This document shows positions 8,384 through 16,437 of a stretch of 33,344 nucleotides of DNA, one piece after another. This stretch comes from Legionella sp. (GTDB taxonomy: Bacteria > Pseudomonadota > Gammaproteobacteria > Legionellales > Legionellaceae). The stretch is from contig PEQM01000001.1 in the NCBI GenBank assembly GCA_002786205.1, forward strand, positions 1 to 33,344, written 5' to 3'. A program made the position numbers and the translations under genes. The notes under the pieces were generated by a model that worked only from the letters and a program-made list of their open reading frames with translations, was not told the DNA's origin and did not search any database. The number at the start of each line of letters is the position of its first letter. Within the stretch, counting starts at the first letter, position 1.

Positions 8384-8698
8384 TTAGTCTGTTTCGGGTA
8401 TTGCATGCAGCTCTTCTGCCTTTTTATTAAGGTTACTTTCAAGTGATGAAATAAACTGGCTTACTTGATGGCGTTGTTGTTCCTGTTCTTTTTTACATAT
8501 CACATACTGATGACTGATGTCCACCGCGGCAAGTAATAGAGAATGAAAATTATCCAGTAGTTTGAATTTTGTTTTATTTTCTGTCATTTTTTCGTTTAGG
8601 GTTTCAACCGCAAGCAAAAGATTGCCCTCCTCTTGCTCTGGACATTTGATCTGATAGGTTTTGTTTAATAATTTTATAGTGCAAGTTTTCATATTCAT
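8384..8698 (-). CDS. zapA: Cell division protein ZapA
   Basis: ZapA binds FtsZ and cross-links protofilaments at the division ring. The 104-aa protein has the family pattern: an N-terminal beta strand pair (TIKLLNKTYQIKCPEQEE), then NLLLAVETLNEKM, then a long coiled coil (about 50-95). A longer frame opens at a TTG (8764), but those extra residues do not look like ZapA, so I start at ATG 8698, preceded by AAAGG. ATG 8692 is an alternative. It diverges from ygfB, as in E. coli. Confidence 0.85.
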   Translation of the reverse strand: MNMKTCTIKLLNKTYQIKCPEQEEGNLLLAVETLNEKMTENKTKFKLLDNFHSLLLAAVDISHQYVICKKEQEQQRHQVSQFISSLESNLNKKAEELHAIPETD

Positions 8699-8841
8699 CA
8701 GTTTTAGCCTTTCGTCTTTGCAAGCGTATTTAAAAATAGTATCAATTTTGTGAGGTGACGGCAAATGATTAAAAAATTTTCTTAATGTTTAATTTCTCTC
8801 TGGGTTAAAAAATGCTGTGCGATACCGAGCGAGTCAGTTAT

Positions 8842-8847
8842 TATAAT
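8842..8847 (+). promoter_or_regulatory. Probable -10 box for the ygfB-pepP-ubi operon
   Basis: A perfect TATAAT stands 27 bases before the ygfB ATG in the zapA/ygfB divergent spacer. No good -35 is visible at the expected distance. Confidence 0.45.
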
Positions 8848-8874
8848 GATCTTTATTAAAGAATCGGGTGTCTT

Positions 8875-9441
8875 ATGTCTTCCACAGATCATTCATTACG
8901 TTTGCCTTCTTATTCTGATGTTGTTGAATCGCTGGCTTCTTTATTTTTGCCTGGTTCAGTCAGTGAACTGCATGGTTTGCTTTGTGGTTACTTATGCGCC
9001 GGAGCAACAGAGCAGGGTGGAACTTATATTCGTGCTCTGGTTTCTAAAAAAGAAACCAGCAAAGAGGCTTTGCTGGCTTTATTTTCATTATACTCTATCA
9101 GTCAGCAGCAGATGAATCAGCTTGATCTGTCTTTTGCTTTGTTATTACCCAATGATGAAGAGCCTTTACCGGACAGAGCAAGGGCTTTTAGCGAGTGGTG
9201 TGATGGATTTATTCATGGTTTGGTTGCTGCTGGTATAGAAATGGATCATTTGCAAGAAGAAGATGCTCAAGATGCACTACAACATTTGACGGAATTTGCA
9301 GAAATGGATTGTGAGTCTTTAGATACAGACAATGAAGAAGATGAGCGCGCTTTAATGGAAGTAACAGAATATGCCCGTATGGCAGTCATTCGCTTGCATG
9401 GTGATTTAATGCAAAATCAACAGCACGAAAAAACGCATTGA
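8875..9441 (+). CDS. ygfB: UPF0149/YgfB family protein
   Basis: A 188-aa cytosolic helical protein of the UPF0149 family. Family marks are SELHGLLCGYLCAGA (about 32-46), FSEWCDGFIHGL (about 104-115) and the acidic helix near 145-160 ending in YARMAVIRLH. In Pseudomonas aeruginosa YgfB has been linked to regulation of ampDh3 and beta-lactam tolerance; the role in this lineage is unknown. It is the first gene of ygfB-pepP-ubiH-ubiI, the same order as in E. coli, with 13 bases to pepP. Confidence 0.9.
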   Translation: MSSTDHSLRLPSYSDVVESLASLFLPGSVSELHGLLCGYLCAGATEQGGTYIRALVSKKETSKEALLALFSLYSISQQQMNQLDLSFALLLPNDEEPLPDRARAFSEWCDGFIHGLVAAGIEMDHLQEEDAQDALQHLTEFAEMDCESLDTDNEEDERALMEVTEYARMAVIRLHGDLMQNQQHEKTH

Positions 9442-9454
9442 AAGGATTGAATTA

Positions 9455-10762
9455 ATGATTATTGCTCAAGAATATAAGGAAAGAAGGCAGCGATTAGCGC
9501 AAAGCTTACCCTCATCGAGTATCGCGGTGATTACGGCCGCTCAAGAGACATTGCGTAATGGCGATTCGCACTATCGTTTTCGTCAGCAAAGTGATTTTTA
9601 TTATTTAACCGGATTTAATGAACCCAATGCCGTGCTGTTAATTACTTCGGGTATAGACTCACAAAGTATTTTATTCAATCGTCCAAGGAATGCCTTCGAG
9701 GAGCAATGGACTGGAAAACGTTTAGGACAAGAGGGCGCGCTGAGTCATTTATTAATCGATGATTCTTATCCCATTGATTCTTTTGAGATGCTGTTGCCTC
9801 AATGGCTTGCAGGACGTGATGCGCTTTACTTTTCTTTTGGTAAAAACGATGCCATGGAGGACAGGTTACGGAATGCGGTACATCATTTGAAAAGCCAGTT
9901 GAGAAAAGGAATGCAAGCGCCATGCCAATATGGTGATTTAGAACCCATTCTTAGTGAGTTGCGATTGTTTAAAAGTGAAGCAGAGTTGACTTTACTGCGC
10001 CGTGCGGCAGACATTTCTGTGGCGGCACACAAACGTGCCATGCAAGCTTGTCGTCGAGCGGAGTATGAGTATGAACTGGAGGCTGAGTTACTGTATGAGT
10101 TTTCTCGGCAAGGTTGCCGTGGCGTTGCCTATGACCCCATCGTCGGTAGTGGTGAAAATGCCTGTATTTTGCATTATACCGAAAACAATAAACCATTGAA
10201 GCAAGGTGATTTGGTATTAATCGATGCAGGAGGTGAGTATGAAAATTATGCAGCAGACATTACTCGTACTTTTCCTGTGAGTGGCCAGTTTTCTTTAGAA
10301 CAACGCTTGATTTATGAGTTGGTATTAAAAGCACAGCAAGCGGGAATTGCCATCATTAAGCCTGGTGTGCCATGGAACCAGATACAAAACGTCATCGTCG
10401 CTATTTTAACAGAAGGATTATGTGAGCTGGGTATTTTGCACGGTGATGTAGAGCAATTGATAGCGCAAGAAGCCTATAAACCTTTTTATATGCATAACTC
10501 TGGACATTGGTTGGGTTTGGATGTGCACGATGCAGGATTATATAAAATAAACAAGCAATGGCGGCCTTTGGCTGCGGGCATGGTGTTGACTGTGGAGCCG
10601 GGCTTATACTTAAGCAAAGACATTCCTGGTCTGGATTCACGATGGTGGGGTATAGGGGTACGCATAGAAGATGATGTGCTTGTGACACCTACGGGTTGTG
10701 AGGTGTTAACAGCCCAATTACCCGTTACGGTGACAGAAATTGAGGCTTTAATGCGTGATTGA
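9455..10762 (+). CDS. pepP: Xaa-Pro aminopeptidase (aminopeptidase P)
   Basis: PepP removes N-terminal residues preceding proline, using a di-manganese centre. At 435 aa it is close to the E. coli length (441). The N-terminal domain carries FRQQSDFYYLTGF. The C-terminal pita-bread domain shows the metal ligands: the two aspartates in LIDAGGEYENYAADITRTFP, the histidine region HNSGHWLGLDVHD, the glutamate in TVEPGLYL, and the final glutamate in GVRIEDDVLVT. A ribosome site AAGGA precedes the ATG. It overlaps ubiH by 8 bases, suggesting translational coupling. Confidence 0.96.
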   Translation: MIIAQEYKERRQRLAQSLPSSSIAVITAAQETLRNGDSHYRFRQQSDFYYLTGFNEPNAVLLITSGIDSQSILFNRPRNAFEEQWTGKRLGQEGALSHLLIDDSYPIDSFEMLLPQWLAGRDALYFSFGKNDAMEDRLRNAVHHLKSQLRKGMQAPCQYGDLEPILSELRLFKSEAELTLLRRAADISVAAHKRAMQACRRAEYEYELEAELLYEFSRQGCRGVAYDPIVGSGENACILHYTENNKPLKQGDLVLIDAGGEYENYAADITRTFPVSGQFSLEQRLIYELVLKAQQAGIAIIKPGVPWNQIQNVIVAILTEGLCELGILHGDVEQLIAQEAYKPFYMHNSGHWLGLDVHDAGLYKINKQWRPLAAGMVLTVEPGLYLSKDIPGLDSRWWGIGVRIEDDVLVTPTGCEVLTAQLPVTVTEIEALMRD

Positions 10763-11969
10763 GCAGCAAACAGACATCCTAATCGTGGGCGGCGGTCTAA
10801 CAGGTGCTGCTTTAATGTGCGCACTAAAGGCAATAGGTTATGATGCCTTGCTGATAGACCGTCAGCCCTTATCGGTCGCCCGTATTGCGGAGTTCGATGT
10901 TCGTTCCCTGGCTTTGTCTCCGGCAAGTCAACGTATCTTGACGATGCTGGGTTTATGGGATTCGATGGCTACTGCGGCCAGCCCTATACATTCTATTCAT
11001 ATTTCTGACCAATATCGTTTTGGGACCGCAAGGTTACATGGCTCAGTGCAAGATCCTTTAGGCTATGTAGTGGAACTGCAAGTGATTAACCAGGTATTAC
11101 AGCAGGCTTTAGATAAGGATAAGATAATAGCCCCAGCCACATTAACCGAGCTCGCTGTCAAAGACAGCCTGGCTATTGTGCAAACAGCCCAAGGTGTACG
11201 CCGGATTAAGGCAACACTGATTGTCGCGGCAGACGGGGTTGCCTCGAGTGTTCGTCAGTTAAGTCATTTGCCGGTTGAGATCAGTACATTTAATCAAGAT
11301 GCCATAGTGAGTAATATCGGCTTAGCCACACCGCATCAGGGTCGAGCTTATGAGCGTTTTACGGCAGAAGGTCCTTTGGCCTTGCTGCCTATGCAAGGCA
11401 ATAAAATGTCGCTGGTATGGGCGATGGCGCCGCATAGAGCGCAGCAATTCATGACGCTTGATGAGTCTTCCTTTTTAAAAGAATTGCAGCAAGCTTTTGG
11501 TTATCGTTTAGGCCGTTTGATTAAGGTGGGCAAGCGTGTCAGGTTTCCTTTGCAGCAGGCCATCATGCCCATACAAGCCCAATGGCCTTTGGTTTTTTTA
11601 GGTAATGCGGCTCATACCTTGCATCCGGTTGCCGGTCAGGGCTTTAATTTAGGCTTACGAGATGTGGCGGCGTTGGCGCAAGCAATTAGCCAATATGGGT
11701 TAAGAAAAGAAATGCTGACACATTATGTATCCTTGCGTGTGCAGGATCAGCATAATATCATTCGCTTTACTAATGGCTTGATTCGTCTTTTTACCAGTAA
11801 AATTCCCGGCATGGGTGTGGCGCGAGATCTGGGACTGATCCTATTAGACAACAGTACTTTTTTAAAGCGTTGTTTCTCTCGCTATGCACAAGGCTACAGT
11901 GGCATCATTCCCGATTTGATTTGTGGCATTGCTTTGGAAAAAAAGGAAGATAATGAATCCCGATTTTGA
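10755..11969 (+). CDS. ubiH: FAD-dependent ubiquinone ring hydroxylase UbiH
   Basis: A 404-aa flavin monooxygenase of the UbiH/COQ6 family that hydroxylates the ubiquinone precursor ring (C4 in E. coli). It has an N-terminal dinucleotide fold ILIVGGGLTGAAL, a central DGVASSVRQ (the DG motif) and the C-terminal FAD motif GNAAHTLHPVAGQGFNLGLRD. Translation appears to start at the GTG 10755 inside the pepP end, with GAGG at 10742-10745. Its order after pepP and before a second hydroxylase matches E. coli, which supports UbiH; ring position is not provable from sequence alone. Confidence 0.92.
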   Translation: MIEQQTDILIVGGGLTGAALMCALKAIGYDALLIDRQPLSVARIAEFDVRSLALSPASQRILTMLGLWDSMATAASPIHSIHISDQYRFGTARLHGSVQDPLGYVVELQVINQVLQQALDKDKIIAPATLTELAVKDSLAIVQTAQGVRRIKATLIVAADGVASSVRQLSHLPVEISTFNQDAIVSNIGLATPHQGRAYERFTAEGPLALLPMQGNKMSLVWAMAPHRAQQFMTLDESSFLKELQQAFGYRLGRLIKVGKRVRFPLQQAIMPIQAQWPLVFLGNAAHTLHPVAGQGFNLGLRDVAALAQAISQYGLRKEMLTHYVSLRVQDQHNIIRFTNGLIRLFTSKIPGMGVARDLGLILLDNSTFLKRCFSRYAQGYSGIIPDLICGIALEKKEDNESRF

Positions 11970-13122
11970 TGTATTGGTGGTGGGGGCGGGTGTTGTAGGA
12001 TTGACTGCGGCCCTGGCCATGGCGCAAAAAAAATTAACAGTGGCTTTGATTGACTCCGGTTCCCTCACGGTATCGTTAAAGACCATAGACGCTCGTGTGT
12101 ATGCCATCAACAGGGCTTCACAGCAGTTATTGGAAAGCCTGGATGTTTGGCCTTTACTGAATAAAAACAGACTGTCTCCCTATCAGTATATGCAAGTTTG
12201 GGACGGCTTGACTAAAGAATGCCTTGATTTTGATGCACGCAGTATGGCGCAGTCTTATTTGGGTACCATTATAGAAGAAAGTGTATTGAAGGCTGCATTG
12301 TTAGCCAAGATAAACGCACAGACGCTGATCCATTTATTTCCGGCGCAAGCCATAGCTGAAGTACAAGAAAGTGATGGTCAGGTGGAAGTAAAAAGTAAAG
12401 ATTTGGTTTGGACTGGGAAGATGTTACTGATTGCCGAAGGTGCTCATTCTCCCACTAGAAAGCAGTTAAAGGTACCTTTGTCGCAATGGTCTTACCAGCA
12501 AGAAGCCATCGTGGCAACAGTAACAACAGAAAAAAAACATGGGCATACAGCCTATCAAGTTTTTCATCCCACCGGACCATTGGCCTTTTTACCCTTGGCA
12601 CAGGAGAATCAATGCTCTATCGTTTGGTCAACAAAGAGCGATAAAGCGCAGCAGTTATTAACTCTTGATGAAGAGGCCTTTAATCAGGCATTGACCTCAG
12701 CATTTCAGCATCGATTGGGAGCGGTGATGGTAGAGGGGGCAAAGTACCATTTTCCTCTTTCTATGCGTCATGTGCAGCAATACACGGGTAAACGATGGTT
12801 GCTGTTGGGCGATGCAGCGCATACTATCCATCCTCTGGCAGGACTTGGTTTAAATTTGGGTTTGGCCGATGTGGCTTGTTGGATTAAGCAAATCAAAGGT
12901 CAACACACGCTAGCCAATCCCGCTAAAGCTTTAGGGGCATATCAGCGTGAAAGAAAAGCAGCCGTTTGGCAAATGATTGCCTTGATGGAAGGATTGAATC
13001 GTCTGTTTTCCTCTTCCGCTGTGCCTGTTGCCTTGGCACGTAGTTTGGGTTTAAGACTTTGTAATCAGTTAGTGCCATTGAAGCGGCTGTTTATTCTTCA
13101 TGCCGCAGGACAAACTGAATAG
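11953..13122 (+). CDS. ubiI: FAD-dependent ubiquinone ring hydroxylase, UbiI/VisC type
   Basis: A 389-aa paralogue of the previous gene. It shows VLVVGAGVVGLTAALAMAQ at the N-terminus, AEGAHSPTRKQL in the middle and LGDAAHTIHPLAGLGLNLGLAD near residue 285. By position it corresponds to UbiI (C5 hydroxylation of 2-octaprenylphenol in E. coli); UbiF-like activity cannot be excluded. The frame opens at 11923, but ATG 11953 is the better start: AAGGAAG sits six bases before it and the flavin fold begins at once. It overlaps ubiH by 17 bases and ends the operon. Confidence 0.88.
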   Translation: MNPDFDVLVVGAGVVGLTAALAMAQKKLTVALIDSGSLTVSLKTIDARVYAINRASQQLLESLDVWPLLNKNRLSPYQYMQVWDGLTKECLDFDARSMAQSYLGTIIEESVLKAALLAKINAQTLIHLFPAQAIAEVQESDGQVEVKSKDLVWTGKMLLIAEGAHSPTRKQLKVPLSQWSYQQEAIVATVTTEKKHGHTAYQVFHPTGPLAFLPLAQENQCSIVWSTKSDKAQQLLTLDEEAFNQALTSAFQHRLGAVMVEGAKYHFPLSMRHVQQYTGKRWLLLGDAAHTIHPLAGLGLNLGLADVACWIKQIKGQHTLANPAKALGAYQRERKAAVWQMIALMEGLNRLFSSSAVPVALARSLGLRLCNQLVPLKRLFILHAAGQTE

Positions 13123-13195
13123 ACTTCTTGTCTAACCGGCATTTTTTCTTACGACCTGGTCTCTTCACTGCCGTCTTGCAACGAAGCCTAATGTG

Positions 13196-14152
13196 TTATG
13201 GCGAGAGGCGAGTAAATTGTTGGCGGCTGAACCGTACTTTTTCTGCTGTGGATTCTTCACCATGCGTTTTAAATCGTTCTTCTATGGTGCGGTAGCGGGC
13301 TAAGCCTCCTTCGCGATTGGCTATTTGAATGTTCAGCCCGGGTCTTGCGTTCAATTCCAGCATTAAAGGACCATGTTCTTTATCCAAAACAATATCAACA
13401 CCCAGATAGCCCAATCCAGTCAGGTCATAGCAGCGTGATGCGATTTCTAAAATGTTTTGCCAATAAGGTACTTCAATACCTACGATGGAATTGAGTGTAT
13501 CCGGATGATAATCAATGGTATCATTTTGAAAGACGCCTCCCAGTGTTTTGCCGGAGGCCATGTCGACGCCGACGCCAATTGCCCCTTGATGTAAATTGGC
13601 TTTTCCACCTGATTGACGTGTGGGCAATCTGACCATCGCCATCGCCGGGTAACCTAGTAAGGTGATAATGCGGATATCAGGAATTCCTTCATAGCTCACC
13701 TCAGCAAAAACAGGGTCAACCACTACTCGTTTCTCAATAATGGCATAATCAGACGAACCGCCGAGGCTGTAAGCGCCAGATAGCAAACAAGACAGATGGT
13801 AGCTCAGTTCCTGGTGGGTTGTCAGTTTGCCATTGATCTGTCGATAGCGGCCATAAACTTTGTCTTTAAAAACCAAGATACCATCACCACCAGAACCGCG
13901 AGCCGGTTTGATTACAAAATCATCATAGGGTTCGAGACGGTCAGTCAAGGTTTTAATCTGCTGTTCTGTCTCGATGATGTCGTATAAAGGCGGCACGGCA
14001 ATTCCGGCATGCAAGGCCAGTTTTTTAGTTCTTAGTTTGTCATCAACAAGAGGGAATAATTTACGAGGATTATAACGGAGAACAAAATCAGTATTACGCT
14101 GATTGATGCTCAAAATGCCTTTGTTTTTTAGCTGTTTGAACAGGTTAATCAT
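13196..14152 (-). CDS. RimK-like ATP-grasp ligase (alpha-L-glutamate ligase homologue)
   Basis: A 318-aa ATP-grasp enzyme. These enzymes join a carboxylate to an amine through an acyl phosphate; RimK adds glutamates to ribosomal protein S6. The ATP-binding glycine loop KPARGSGGDGI (about 89-99) and the metal-binding MLELNARPGL near residue 275 are intact, so catalysis is expected. The substrate is not deducible. It is the last gene of a three-gene operon; its ATG follows directly on the stop of the membrane protein gene. It lacks the N-terminal domain typical of ribosomal RimK, so I do not use that gene name. Confidence 0.82.
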   Translation of the reverse strand: MINLFKQLKNKGILSINQRNTDFVLRYNPRKLFPLVDDKLRTKKLALHAGIAVPPLYDIIETEQQIKTLTDRLEPYDDFVIKPARGSGGDGILVFKDKVYGRYRQINGKLTTHQELSYHLSCLLSGAYSLGGSSDYAIIEKRVVVDPVFAEVSYEGIPDIRIITLLGYPAMAMVRLPTRQSGGKANLHQGAIGVGVDMASGKTLGGVFQNDTIDYHPDTLNSIVGIEVPYWQNILEIASRCYDLTGLGYLGVDIVLDKEHGPLMLELNARPGLNIQIANREGGLARYRTIEERFKTHGEESTAEKVRFSRQQFTRLSP

Positions 14153-15673
14153 TTAAGCGCTCGCGAATGCTTTAAAGCGTTTCAATTCAAAAAGTCGATA
14201 GCCTCTGTATTGACCAAACCATAAAATAATGGCCAATAAAATCAAGAGCAGCTCAGGGAAGGCGAAGACTAAGTATTGTAATTCTTCAAAGCTCATGGCC
14301 CAGTAAGAAATAACCGCGGCAAACAGACTGCCTGCGCCAGATTTAATCGCTTCTGCAGCGCCGCGCTCATCCCAGGTAATACACATACGTTCTATGGTCA
14401 TGGTTAAAATAACCATAGGGAACAATGCAACCGATAAACCAGAGTCCAGATTCAAATTTTGACTGACGACGCTTATAAAAATCATGAGTAAGATGACGAC
14501 GGTTAAGATGGCGGCAAGACGAGGAACCAAAAGTAGCCGTAATTGATCTAAATAAAAGCGCGCCAGTAAACCGAATGAAACAATAATAACGAATAGGCTA
14601 ATGCCCCAGATGACGTGAGTTTCTCGAAAGGCCAAGGCGATAAGTACAGGCATGAAGGTGCCAAAAGTTTTAATGCCGACAAAATTACGCAGCAATAAAA
14701 TAATGAAGGCGCCTATAGGTACGGTTAATAAAATTTTATAAGTGGCTTGGACATTCACCGGCAGTTGCAGTAAAGAAAAACGCAGTAACTGTGAGTCAGC
14801 TTCTAAGCCGCGGGATTTGGCAACACTCAAGGCGTTAATGGGTGTTGGCGAAACCGTTAAACTGAATTGCGCTTTATTGCCGCCAGATACATTGAATAAA
14901 GGTTCGTTACCATATTGCCAGACCAGAAATTCTTTAGGTAATCCTGCACTACCTGTTTGTGCATTAATATAAATCCAGTGTGTGTCATTAAATACAGCAA
15001 GAAAAGATTTAAATTCGGCTTTATTTTGCTGTCCTAGATAAATGCCCTTGACTGGAAGTGCCGCAATTTTTGAGTGATTTAAAATTAAAATAGCAGCATT
15101 AATCAATGATTCATCATTAAATTGGTTGCCCACCAGTAGTTTTGCATTACCATCTTTTTTGTTCAGTTCTTTAATCGTGCTTTGTGCAAAAGTTTGTATG
15201 TCAGCAGAAGAAAAACGAACCTGAGTAATAATGGTTTCTACTGCCGATTTTTGATTTTCAGTCAAGGGAAGGGTTTTCACCGCGGAAGGTTTAGGTAGCG
15301 CGGATTCATTGTTGTCGGTTTGACGAAAAATAGCCCTATAGTAGAGTGACTGTAAACCATGTCCCCGTCTTAAGGACCAGACTGTTTCTCTATTATAGCC
15401 ACTTAAATTGGTTGTTACACCATAACCATGAGAGACAAAATATTCGTCTAAAATGGCCATATGCGGGGGCAAATAAGGAATGTTAAAGCTTGCTTTTATC
15501 GGTTTGTTGTCTTCAGCAACAAATTTCAAGTTGGATTCAACCATCCAGCTGTTAATGGTTTCTGTATCGGTTAGAGGTACATCCAATACCATATGCCGGT
15601 AGATAAAGATACTTATCCCCAAGATAAACAGTGTAACAATAAGACCATAAATGTGCCGGGTGTTACTTTTCAT
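14153..15673 (-). CDS. Inactive transglutaminase fused to a multi-helix membrane domain (Transglut_i_TM / 7TM_transglut type)
   Basis: A 506-aa inner-membrane protein. One N-terminal helix (about 8-28) is followed by a long non-cytoplasmic segment (about 30-310) of transglutaminase-like type described for this family as lacking the catalytic triad. I see no catalytic Cys-His-Asp arrangement. About seven hydrophobic helices follow from residue 312 to 490. The family is known mainly from its gene neighbourhood with a retropepsin-like peptidase and a RimK-like ligase, which is exactly the arrangement here. I infer that the periplasmic domain binds peptides and the helical domain signals or transports. 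It overlaps the upstream gene by 11 bases. Confidence 0.8.
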   Translation of the reverse strand: MKSNTRHIYGLIVTLFILGISIFIYRHMVLDVPLTDTETINSWMVESNLKFVAEDNKPIKASFNIPYLPPHMAILDEYFVSHGYGVTTNLSGYNRETVWSLRRGHGLQSLYYRAIFRQTDNNESALPKPSAVKTLPLTENQKSAVETIITQVRFSSADIQTFAQSTIKELNKKDGNAKLLVGNQFNDESLINAAILILNHSKIAALPVKGIYLGQQNKAEFKSFLAVFNDTHWIYINAQTGSAGLPKEFLVWQYGNEPLFNVSGGNKAQFSLTVSPTPINALSVAKSRGLEADSQLLRFSLLQLPVNVQATYKILLTVPIGAFIILLLRNFVGIKTFGTFMPVLIALAFRETHVIWGISLFVIIVSFGLLARFYLDQLRLLLVPRLAAILTVVILLMIFISVVSQNLNLDSGLSVALFPMVILTMTIERMCITWDERGAAEAIKSGAGSLFAAVISYWAMSFEELQYLVFAFPELLLILLAIILWFGQYRGYRLFELKRFKAFASA

Positions 15674-16184
15674 GATTCGTTGAACTCTTGGACATAGTGA
15701 ATTTTAAAGCAGGATTTACGGCACCATTAAATGCAATAATGGCATCGCGACCTAACAGGAATGGGTAGTTAAATCGTTTTCTATTGGTTAGATTCACTTT
15801 GATGGATTTCACTTGCTGGCCTAGTTGCACGGACATTAAGACGACCGGGCGTTTTATCGGCGCTGTCTGGCTGCATGAGCCGCCTTCTTGAGCGCGCACT
15901 TTTATCTTTACTTTGCCAACATAAGGTGCTTCAAATAAATATTCTTTATTGTCTTTCGTCGAGACAATAAAACGTAAATAAGGTTTGCCATCTTTTTGGA
16001 ACTCAGTGATTTGACTGGCATTAAGCGAGGCTGATTTTGCTCCGGTGTCTAATTTTGCCGACAGGGGGAGCTGTTTTTCTACCAAAGTCACTTTTTCAAC
16101 ATAACCATAGAGTTGTACTTCATCTTTAGCCATTATTGGTTTTACCACGCTGATCATTATAAAAAAGATAGTCCAGATTCTCAT
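15663..16184 (-). CDS. Periplasmic retropepsin-like peptidase (PF05618, 'ATP-dependent zinc protease' family)
   Basis: A 173-aa exported protein. Residues 1-19 form a signal peptide ending in an Ala (VKPIMA, then KDE). The mature part has the aspartic-protease signature LDTGAKSASLNA, with Asp46 in the DTGA motif, and LLGRDAI near the C-terminus as in retropepsins. The old family name says zinc protease, but the motif is that of an aspartic peptidase and I see no zinc motif. It leads the operon with the membrane transglutaminase-like and ATP-grasp genes. Related proteins are annotated RimB in some pseudomonads. The substrate is unknown. Confidence 0.82.
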   Translation of the reverse strand: MRIWTIFFIMISVVKPIMAKDEVQLYGYVEKVTLVEKQLPLSAKLDTGAKSASLNASQITEFQKDGKPYLRFIVSTKDNKEYLFEAPYVGKVKIKVRAQEGGSCSQTAPIKRPVVLMSVQLGQQVKSIKVNLTNRKRFNYPFLLGRDAIIAFNGAVNPALKFTMSKSSTNHEK

Positions 16185-16376
16185 TCTATTTCTTATTGCC
16201 CTATCTGTGTTTGTTTGAGAATCATATCGTAGCAGGTTTGCTCTTTAAGTCCCAGTCTATTCCTGCAGATCAGGAGATTATTTTACAAAATAAACATAAT
16301 TATTTAAAAAAGAGTATGATATACTTAAAAATTGGGCGTTCTTTTTGCTCTCTTTTAATTCAAGATGAAAGAATAA

Positions 16377-16405
16377 TTGACATTCAGTTTGATAGTCAAT
16401 ACAAT
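16377..16405 (+). promoter_or_regulatory. Near-consensus sigma70 promoter before the 618-aa membrane protein
   Basis: TTGACA (16377-16382) and TACAAT (16400-16405) are separated by exactly 17 bases. Transcription would start near 16412, leaving a short leader of about 26 bases before the ATG at 16438. Confidence 0.7.
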
Positions 16406-16437
16406 ATAGCACATATAAAGTTGATGGTCCTTACCTC

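Noticed and set aside
8775-8800. CTTAATGTTTAATTT resembling a PmrA-type operator near zapA/ygfB
   Set aside because: It is only a partial match in AT-rich DNA, and neither neighbour is an expected effector target.
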